Assembly (NCBI RefSeq): GCF_002224485.1
Contig: NZ_CP022463.1
Coordinates: 2,958,205 to 3,022,204, forward strand
Source: Sinomonas sp. R1AF57
GTDB lineage: Bacteria; Actinomycetota; Actinomycetes; Actinomycetales; Micrococcaceae
Direction: 5' to 3'
Length of the DNA stretch: 64,000 nucleotides
Each line of letters starts with the position of its first letter. Position 1 is the first letter of the stretch. The notes under the pieces were generated by a model. That model saw only the letters and a program-made list of their open reading frames with translations. It made no database searches and was not told the origin of the DNA. Of this stretch, positions 52,992 to 60,800 are shown in pieces. The translations under genes were made by a program, and so were the position numbers.

Positions 52992-54179
52992 ATGTCCGAG
53001 GCAGGTTCAGGGCGCCGCCTGCTGACCGTGCTCGACGGTCCGCACGCCGGACAGAAGTTCTACCTGCCCGACGGCGAGACCATCCTCGGCCGGAGCGCCG
53101 ACGCGGACATCGTGCTGGACGACGAGAGCATCAGCCGCCGCCACGCCGCGGTGACGGTCTCCCCCAACGGCAGGGTCCGCCTCGACGACCTCGGCTCCCG
53201 CAACGGCACATGGCTGAACGACGAACGCGTGGCGGCCTCCCAGGAGCTCCTGGATGGGGACGAGGTGGGCCTGGGCGAGGTGCGCCTGTCGTTCCACACT
53301 CCACCCTCCGCCGTCCGGCCGCCACCGCCGCGCAGCCGCAAGCTGTGGAGGGGCGCGCTGCTCGCGGGGGCCGCCGAGGTCGTGGTCCTGCTGGGGAATG
53401 TGGCCGCGAACGCCCTCGCTGGCTGGACCGGGACCGCGGGCTGGCTGGCGGCTCCGGTCGTCGGCGTCCTCGTGGCGATGGTCAACGACGTCCTCAAGAA
53501 GTCCGAGCCGGAGGAGAAGCCGGAGCGGCACCCGGGACGCGGGCAGCCGTCCCGGGCGCGCGCCGGGGAGAGCGCATCCGGGAGGCCGAGCGGGGCGGGC
53601 AGCCTCGTCCTGGTCCTCGCGGTCCTCGCCGTGGTGGGCCTCGCGCTGGCGTTCGGCGTCCGGTACGTGTCCGGCCTCGTGACCGGGAACGAGCCCGGGA
53701 TCGAGCGCCTCGAGGCGCAGCAGGGGATCGAGCGGAGCGGGGTGACCCTGACAGTGCTGAGCGTCCTGGAGACGGACCACTTCACCCAGGTGCGCGCGTC
53801 CGTCCGGAACTCCCTGGAATTCACCGTCACGATGCCCGTGTACAAGAACGCCGTGCTCACCCCCGACGGCGGGGAAAGCCTCGAGGCAGATCCGTTCAGG
53901 AGTTCGTGGACGGACAGCATCCCGCCCGGAGCCGAGCGGCAGGGCCGGATCACCTTCCCGGGCCACCTGCCCGGCAGCCGCATTGCGGCGACGCTCAGCT
54001 TCTCCACCGTGTTCGGCCAGGGCTTCGGCGGCCCCGCCTCCCTCACCACTCCGCCCTTCGTGCTGAAGGACCTCGCCTCGGCCAAGACCACGGCCGCCGC
54101 CGCGCACGACGGCGAGCGCGCACCTCTGGGGCGAGCACCCGCCGTCGTGCGCGGGGCGGCTTGGGCCGCGGTGGCCTAG
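52992..54179 (+). CDS. FHA-domain membrane protein
   Basis: A 395-residue protein. Residues ~10-105 are a forkhead-associated domain that would bind phosphothreonine: ILGRSADADIVLDDESISRRH and LDDLGSRNGTWLND. Two hydrophobic segments follow (about 125-165, LLAGAAEVVVLLG... and 205-230, SLVLVLAVLAVVGLALAFG). The C-terminal ~150 residues resemble extracytoplasmic DUF4352-type domains. It likely links a Ser/Thr kinase signal inside to something at the cell surface. No kinase gene is adjacent. Confidence 0.8.
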   Translation: MSEAGSGRRLLTVLDGPHAGQKFYLPDGETILGRSADADIVLDDESISRRHAAVTVSPNGRVRLDDLGSRNGTWLNDERVAASQELLDGDEVGLGEVRLSFHTPPSAVRPPPPRSRKLWRGALLAGAAEVVVLLGNVAANALAGWTGTAGWLAAPVVGVLVAMVNDVLKKSEPEEKPERHPGRGQPSRARAGESASGRPSGAGSLVLVLAVLAVVGLALAFGVRYVSGLVTGNEPGIERLEAQQGIERSGVTLTVLSVLETDHFTQVRASVRNSLEFTVTMPVYKNAVLTPDGGESLEADPFRSSWTDSIPPGAERQGRITFPGHLPGSRIAATLSFSTVFGQGFGGPASLTTPPFVLKDLASAKTTAAAAHDGERAPLGRAPAVVRGAAWAAVA

Positions 54180-54562
54180 CGAATCCGATAGGGCAGGTGG
54201 ATGAAGTGCGGGACAGGCAGGGCCACTGCAGGAGCCATCAGAGTGGGCGGGGTGGGCGCCACCGGCAGCATCGGAGGCCTCCCGGCTGCCGCCGCCAGGC
54301 TAGTCGGGACCGCCGGCTGCCATCCAAGAGCGCCGGGCGAGGACGTCTCCCGCTCGATCCCCCCGAGGAGGACCGCCGAGAGGAGACCGAGGGCGCAGAC
54401 CAGAGCAGCCGCCGCAGCCTGACGGCTCCCCCGGGCAGTGGCCGAGGCGTCCGAGGCCTGCCGGTGCGCACTGGATGCCCGATGCATCGGATGCCCGCGC
54501 GGGACGAAGACAGTTATCGGGGCGCGGCGCGTCCGCGGCCCGACTGCCAGATGAGCACGCAT
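54176..54562 (-). CDS. Putative secreted or membrane-anchored protein, unknown function
   Basis: A ~128-residue protein: basic N-terminus (MRAHLAVGPRTRRAPITVFV), a single hydrophobic segment (AAAALVCALGLLSAVLLGG, about residues 68-86), then a Pro/Ala-rich tail ending VPHFIHLPYRIR. I recognise no domain. Its stop overlaps the FHA gene stop in the same CTAG. The start at 54562 follows AGGGG by about eight bases. Confidence 0.5.
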   Translation of the reverse strand: MRAHLAVGPRTRRAPITVFVPRGHPMHRASSAHRQASDASATARGSRQAAAAALVCALGLLSAVLLGGIERETSSPGALGWQPAVPTSLAAAAGRPPMLPVAPTPPTLMAPAVALPVPHFIHLPYRIR

Positions 54563-54678
54563 GCAAACCACCCCTGACGAAAGGCTCCCCAGCACGCCGT
54601 GTAGCACCAAGCGTCCACTCAGGAAGCACCAAGGTCAAGGCCGGATTGACTTGGGACGCGGGCGGGAAGGGCTCTTGC

Positions 54679-55464
54679 GTGACGAACGCACCAGACTACC
54701 GAGCGGCCCTGTCGCGCCTGTGCCCCCTGTCCGACCCCGAGACCGGGACCCTCGTGGGGTTCGATGGCCGCTTCTGGCCGGTCGAGGTGCCCGTGGCGCT
54801 CACTGCGCTGAGCCTGCTGCCGCCGCGGGCGCTCGGCTCCATCACCGCCGATTTCCCCCGAGCGTCCCGACCCGCCCGGCATCACATCGCGGATGCCGCT
54901 GAGATCCTGGCGGACACCGCCGGAGAGTGGCTCGAGCGCCGGTGCACGGAGCCGGACGCGGAGGATGCGAACCTCCGGTCGGTGTGCCAGCCCTTGGCAG
55001 CCGAGGTCTCCAACGCCGTCGCCTACCGCGAGATCCTGGACGCCGTGTGCGGGGAGGGCGACGACGACGAGGGACTGCGTGAGGCGGTCCTTCCCGCAGC
55101 ACTGACGGCGTTCGAGACAGGGAAGCGGCCGCGGCTCGACGAGGTCGGCGACGACGCCGCCGCCTCCTCCCCCGCCGCGCTGCCCCGGACCGACTACTTC
55201 AGCGTGGACAGCGCACTGCGCGAGCGCGCCGGCGCCTACCTCATGGCCTTCGCCCTCGCGCCCGAGTGCGACGATCCGGCCACACCCCTCGCCGCCCGCA
55301 CCACGGAGCCGGATCAGTTCACCGCGTTCGCCCTCGCGCACCTGCATCAGCCGCAGCGGTATGCGGACGCCGTCCGCGAGCACCGCACGCTTGATCCGAA
55401 GGTGCTCGGCCCTGCCATCGCGGCCCGGACACCGGCCCCCGAGCCGCTGCCCTGGGGCGCCTGA
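54679..55464 (+). CDS. Conserved-looking protein of unknown function
   Basis: A 261-residue Asp/Glu/Ala-rich soluble protein starting at a GTG. Segments such as CPLSDPETGTLVGFDGRFWPVEVPVALTAL (in parts), LPRTDYFSVDSALRERAGAY and QFTAFALAHLHQPQRYADAV look globular and alpha-helical, without membrane spans or a known motif. An upstream frame extension to 54475 overlaps the gene on the other strand and is less likely. Neighbours give no hint of role. Confidence 0.55.
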   Translation: MTNAPDYRAALSRLCPLSDPETGTLVGFDGRFWPVEVPVALTALSLLPPRALGSITADFPRASRPARHHIADAAEILADTAGEWLERRCTEPDAEDANLRSVCQPLAAEVSNAVAYREILDAVCGEGDDDEGLREAVLPAALTAFETGKRPRLDEVGDDAAASSPAALPRTDYFSVDSALRERAGAYLMAFALAPECDDPATPLAARTTEPDQFTAFALAHLHQPQRYADAVREHRTLDPKVLGPAIAARTPAPEPLPWGA

Positions 55465-55616
55465 CCGCCCGGCCTCGGGAAGACCACTCACGACGCCGTT
55501 GTCCCCCTCAGGCGCCCGGCGTACCGTGAGTGGCATCGGGGACCGCACAACAACAATCGACGCGGGATCACGCTGGGGCAACCCCGCGCCGGGCCTCCAG
55601 AGCAGGAGTCCTCATC

Positions 55617-56078
55617 ATGCCCACCATCGAAGAATCCGTCGTCATCGACGCCCCGCAGGAGGAGATCTACGACTACCTCCTCGACCCGACGCACCTCCCC
55701 GAGTTCAGCGGCAGCATCATCAATGCCGAGCTTGAAGGTCCCGGCCCCGCACAGGTGGGCTCACGGTTCAGGGGGACCACGAAGGTCCTCGGACGCGCCA
55801 TCGACTGGGTGGCCGAAGTCACCGAGCACGAGCGTCCCCGGAGACAGTCCATCCGCTCCGTCGAGAGCAAGGTCGATTTCACCGGGACCTACACGCTGGA
55901 ACCCGAGGGCTCGGGGACCCGCGTCACCTACCGGCTCGAGACCTCCCAGGGCCTCGGCGGCGTGTTCGGGAGCCTCGCCGACGCGCTGGTGAACAAGACG
56001 TATGCGCGTCAGGTGCGGGCGGACCTCGCGACCCTCGCCGAGATCTTCACGGAGCACCGGGAGAGCTCGACGGGCTGA
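55617..56078 (+). CDS. SRPBCC family protein (polyketide cyclase/dehydrase-like)
   Basis: A 153-residue START-like protein. ESVVIDAPQEEIYDYLLDPTHLPEF opens the fold (in parts), followed by DFTGTYTLEPEGSGTRVTYRL. Such proteins bind lipophilic ligands in the cytosol; many are of unknown function. An AGCAGGAG site precedes the ATG. It ends at a strong hairpin that also marks the edge of the following island. Confidence 0.78.
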   Translation: MPTIEESVVIDAPQEEIYDYLLDPTHLPEFSGSIINAELEGPGPAQVGSRFRGTTKVLGRAIDWVAEVTEHERPRRQSIRSVESKVDFTGTYTLEPEGSGTRVTYRLETSQGLGGVFGSLADALVNKTYARQVRADLATLAEIFTEHRESSTG

Positions 56079-56100
56079 GCACGGCGCACACCACGCACGA

Positions 56101-56135
56101 CGCCGGGCCCGCACCTTCTCGGTGCGGGCCCGGCG
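56101..56135. terminator. Hairpin terminator
   Basis: CGCCGGGCCCGCACC pairs perfectly with its complement over 15 bp around the loop TTCTC, followed by TTTCG. It ends the SRPBCC gene. Confidence 0.85.
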
Positions 56136-56356
56136 TTTCGCTGCGAGAGGGTCAGTCGGCCGCTGCGGTGGACACGCCCGAGGCTGCTAGCGATGTGCCG
56201 GCTGCAGTCGCGCACATGCGCCGCCATGAGGCTCGAGGCTTTCGGCCGTGTTCTTAACCAGAATCGCCCGGAGGATCGGGGCGAGCTCAGAGATGCGTTC
56301 GACGGGGAGCGGCCGCCCGCGCGTTTCGGGCCGCCACACCTGAGGCGATTGAGCGC
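56136..56356 (-). other. Spacer with possible gene remnant at the island edge
   Basis: No intact gene. On the minus strand one frame reads VWRPETRGRPLPVERISELA and on to ILRAILVKNTAESLEPHG before stopping near 56185; it looks protein-like and could be a truncated tail left by insertion of the methyltransferase island. It has no start of its own. I do not recognise the family. Confidence 0.35.
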
Positions 56357-57808
56357 CTAGACAGCCACGAGGGAGTGCTGCTCAAATTGTCCAGAACTGA
56401 CCGCCGGAGACTCCTCATTGGCCCGGGCAAAGGCCTCTAAATGAGCCTTCAGCATCCTGCCAACCGCATACGACTGCCAGGGCGAAACCGCGTTTCCAAC
56501 TTGCGTGTACTGCGGGACTTCGACCCGTCGACGGTGTGCACCCGTTGTTTCCTTCCCCATAAACTCGAAGTTGTCAGGAAATCCCTGAAAGCGCGCGAGT
56601 TCACGAACCGTAAAGGTGCGAGATTCGGCGGGATGCACATAGTCGTCGGGCAGCGATACCACTGTGCGCGCAGGCTTTTCAGGGTCAAGCGCTTTCTGGC
56701 TGTGCTTCCGAGTGCCAAGAAGCAACATGAACTGGATGAGCGCAGCCTCGTCATGGATCTTATGTCCAGCGTCGTTGGCATCAGCCTGAAGAACGACCGG
56801 ATACTCCACCTCTGCGAGGAATGGACTTGCGACCTCCACAAAGTCTTCCTGAGTCGCGGCGATACGCGACAACAGGAGCCGGTCTACCCCAGCCCGCTGC
56901 ATCCAGCGATAGAGAGAGAACCGGTTGACGACTCGTTCTCCGTGGCGACGTCGATTCTGGTTGGGGACCTCGCCGCCCGCTGCTCGCCGAACGGCTTCGC
57001 TCAGTCCCCCGAGACGCCTGAGGTACTCCGCGTTCCGGTCTTGTCCCGGGATCAGCCTCCAGTCGCTGAGGTCCGAAATGGCATCGCGAACGGTCCAGAC
57101 CTCATCACGGCGAACTGTTGGCCGCGGCGCGAGAGCGGGACATTCCGTGAGCTCATCCACGAACGACGAGCGCCACACCTCATCAGTGACGCCAATCTGG
57201 AGTTGATCAGCGACATCCCGGCGCAGGGCAATCAGCATAAGCCGGGGACGATGCTGAGGAGCCCCATAGTGCATCGCGTTGACCTGAACGGGCTGGACCG
57301 CGTAACCAGCCGAGCCTTGCTCGGCAAGAGCTGTTCGCAACTGCGAGAACGAAGACTCCTCACCAGGCTCGAAGCTGTTGCCCATACCGACCACGTTCTC
57401 GATCACGACGGCCTTGGGCTCGGTCGCATCAACGAAGTCAAGGTATTCCCACGCAAGACGATTGCGAATATCGGCCTTGTTCCGTCGGCCAGCCATGGAA
57501 AAGCCCTGACATGGCGGCCCACCGACGACCACGTCCAGAGCCGTCGAGCGGAGAGAGGCCATGATCTCGGGGGCGCCAAGCACATCGGCCAGAGGCCGCA
57601 CGATGACCTTGCTCTGCACCTGCTCCGCAAGGCTCGCAGCCACGTAGCGATCCCACTTACGAGGATCAGATGCGTCTCCCACATAGTTGTGGAAGAACGT
57701 CCGAGCAGCCATGTCAGACTTCTCGACCGCGGCGACCAGAGCTCCCCCCGCACGCTCCATCCCCAGCGACAGCCCTCCGCATCCAGAGAACAGGTCAACG
57801 AACTTCAT
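56357..57808 (-). CDS. C5-cytosine DNA methyltransferase
   Basis: A 483-residue DNA-cytosine methylase. Motif I FSGCGGLSLG (7-16), motif IV PPCQGFSMAGRR with nucleophile C100, motif VI ENVVG (137-141), motif VIII QHRPRL, and motif X QVGNAVSP near 448 are all present, so it looks active. It transfers a methyl group from SAM to C5 of cytosine at a site that cannot be read from sequence. It lies 83 bp downstream of the giant nuclease-ATPase gene on the same strand, as the probable self-protecting partner. Codon use is less GC-rich than in the flanking chromosome. Confidence 0.93.
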   Translation of the reverse strand: MKFVDLFSGCGGLSLGMERAGGALVAAVEKSDMAARTFFHNYVGDASDPRKWDRYVAASLAEQVQSKVIVRPLADVLGAPEIMASLRSTALDVVVGGPPCQGFSMAGRRNKADIRNRLAWEYLDFVDATEPKAVVIENVVGMGNSFEPGEESSFSQLRTALAEQGSAGYAVQPVQVNAMHYGAPQHRPRLMLIALRRDVADQLQIGVTDEVWRSSFVDELTECPALAPRPTVRRDEVWTVRDAISDLSDWRLIPGQDRNAEYLRRLGGLSEAVRRAAGGEVPNQNRRRHGERVVNRFSLYRWMQRAGVDRLLLSRIAATQEDFVEVASPFLAEVEYPVVLQADANDAGHKIHDEAALIQFMLLLGTRKHSQKALDPEKPARTVVSLPDDYVHPAESRTFTVRELARFQGFPDNFEFMGKETTGAHRRRVEVPQYTQVGNAVSPWQSYAVGRMLKAHLEAFARANEESPAVSSGQFEQHSLVAV

Positions 57809-57891
57809 GATTCGAACATATCTACGAACGCCATCTTCTGATTCTCACACCCGAGCCCACCGCATGTCCAGGCGACACGCAACTAGCAAGC

Positions 57892-60800
57892 CTACAGGCG
57901 GTCCAACTCGTAGTATGGCGTGACCCGAACGATCTTCGGCTCCGCGCAGCCGAACGACATGTACAGCACCTCATGCTTGTCGAAGGCGGGGATGCGGTCG
58001 GTGGTCTTGTCACTCACGCCCTTGAGCCCGAGATTTCCTAGCTGCTTCGTCGACACGCTCGGCACCCTGTGGATGACCCACGTCCTAAGGGGCTCTCCGT
58101 AGTTGAGCTTGCCTGTATCGAAATGTGAGAGGTATTGGCTGGACAGCATGACTCCGAAGCCGAATTGGCGCCCCTGCAGCATGAGGTCCATCAGCACCGA
58201 GAAGTTGTAGCGCATGATGTTGACTGCCTCGTCCACAACAAGGAATGACTTCAAGTAACGAAGCTGTGGTCGAGAGCCCTGAAACGGCGGCTTGGTGGAA
58301 CGGATCATGTGGTCGTAGTAAAGGTTTAGAAAGAGTGCCACAATCGCATTCTTTGCGTCTTGGTCCTGCCCCAGCTTGTCCAGCGCAACGACGAGAACAC
58401 GGCCTGTCAGCAATTCCTGGAAACTACGTAGATTCTCTCGATGGTAATCGAAGATCTCCCCGTAGACGAACGTCTCAAGGATGGAGGAAACAGCGTCGGG
58501 CTTTCCCTGCTCTTCGAGATACAGATCGAGGACATCGGAGAGGAGCGGCTCCCTGCCCCCCTGGAAGATGTCCCGGATCACCTTCTTGAGGACACTGGCC
58601 TGAACCGGCCCGATGCCGCTATAGATCTTGGAGAGCGTATCGACGAACGCTCCGGCCTGCTGATGAGGTTTCCTCGAGTATTCGTCCGTCACTGGCATGA
58701 AGACATTGAGAGGCATCCTGTAGGGCCGGAGAACAACTCCACCAACGCGGTCCAGAAACTCCTGATGCTGGAAGTCGCCCTTGTAATCAAAGATCAGCAC
58801 CGACGTCGATTCATCTGGTTGCCGTTCGGCTGCCTGCGAGCGAATCTGACTCAGAAGCGCCTTGACGAACTCGGTCTTGCCTGTGCCGAGGTCGCCGACA
58901 ATGCCGACGTTCATCTGAGTCAGGCCCGTATTGCTCGGCCAGAAATCTACGGCCGCATGTCCAATGGAATCCAGAGCGTGGCCGATATTCACCCTCACAC
59001 CATCCCCGACGATCCCCCCAGCAGATTGGCCCGGCTCCCGCTCTGTCACAGGGGAACCCGTTGCCTGCCCCGTGAGCGCTTCCCCGGGATCCATATTGGC
59101 AGTCAAGTTCTCTCGGTGGTCCTCATCCGACGGATCATCCTGACCCTGCCAAAGAGTCGGCTCGTCGCCGTGGATCGGGCTTTCGGATCGATCGAGAAGG
59201 TCATTCCAGGACTCGATCAGAGCAGACTCAGGGTCTTCGAGGGCAGCAAAGACGGCCCTCGTATCGGCCACCATACCGACGGCCCCAAGTTCGCGACTGC
59301 CCAGCCGTCCGGAATAGTAGCTGCTGGCTCCTGAGCCGTCACCCAGATAGTCGAAGTAGGTCAGGATCGGGCGGCCGGCTCGGACGGCCATCTGGCCTCG
59401 CGCGACCTTGTCCAGCCTGTCAGACAGAGTTGCGGACTGCTCGTCGGCGGCGGGCTTAAGCTTGATTGCCGTTTCTACGAGAGTCGCAAGGGCATTGAAC
59501 CAGAGCGCCCGATCGGCACCGTCTTCGAGGGATCCGGCGGTGTTCTCAATCTCCTTAACAACCTTCAGACTGGATGCGAGTTGCTCGAGCGAATCATCGA
59601 ACGCCGAACTCTCAGCCGATGGCAGCTTGTGGGCGGGGCCCGCGGCGGACTTCAATCCGTAGCTCTTGATCTCCACGGGCGAAATGACGACTTCTTCATC
59701 TCCGAGTTCCAACAACAGCAGGTCTGCACGCCGGTAGTCCTGACCGTGCTCGGCACCGCCTGCCAGAACCCTGAGGAAGTAGTCGGCCGCGTCGACGGGG
59801 ATGACCAGCCTGCTGGCTCCGCGCCCAGGGGCACGGTCGAACAGTTCAAAGGCAAGGTAGAACCCCAAGGCGCCAGCCACGTGGGTGCCTCCGAGCGAAA
59901 GCAATGAAGCCAGTCCGACTCCGCGCCTTCCCAAGGTTCGCTGGACTCGCTCTTTCAGAGAGTTCTTCTGCGCAGGTGAATCACTAATCACCCCGGCAGC
60001 TTTGACCAAAAGATGTTCGAGCTCGTGTCCGAACGCTTCGGGTACGCGAGCGATTGAAATATGCGGGCGCCTCTCTATCAGGGCGGCCCTATCCTTCACT
60101 CGCTCGAAGATCGGTGGACGCCACTCCCAGAGCATCTTCTGCCCGGCACCGAACTGATCCATCATGCCAGCCATGACTGCGGGGGTGATGTGGGTTTCTC
60201 CGAGCACCGTCCAGTCGGCCGACTCATCGGCAAGAAACGCGGAGACCATCCCTGAATGTATCGCTGGCGAACCGCCTTCCAACTGCTTGAGCGCCGCAAC
60301 GAACGGCGTCTCGATTCCGCCGGAAATCGCCGGAAAAGACGGGCTCTCGTACGCGCCGAAGGACTGACCGTGGGCCTCAAATCGCCTGAGGGGAACCTCC
60401 GCCACTGTCCCCTTCGCCAAGCCCTCGACCGAGATCCTTGCGGTGATTCCGGCTCCCTCAAGGAAGCGCAGGTTGCAGGCGATAGGGCGCGACGGGTCAT
60501 GCCGGTACCTTGACCACGTCACAAGCAGTTCTCGATTCTCACGAACCATCCGAGTTACATCATCACGTGGTGGTGCTCCATCTCGTAAGACGGAGTCGTA
60601 AACGCGGATACCACCTTGGAAGGACTCCTTCGCCGACCAGTCCCGCGCCATTCTCAGAACAGCACTGTCAATCTCTGTGATGCGGTTTGCTGGCTCTGAG
60701 GCCGCAAGATCGACCGTCAAAGTCGTCGCATGCGGGTGCATCCTCCTGAAGGATCGCAGCGCGGCATCGACGCTCGCCCCATTCAGCCCTGTCGCCGCAG

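Noticed and set aside
56441-57841. 466-residue plus-strand frame over the methyltransferase
   Set aside because: The minus strand carries every C5-methylase motif in order; the plus frame has no protein family character.
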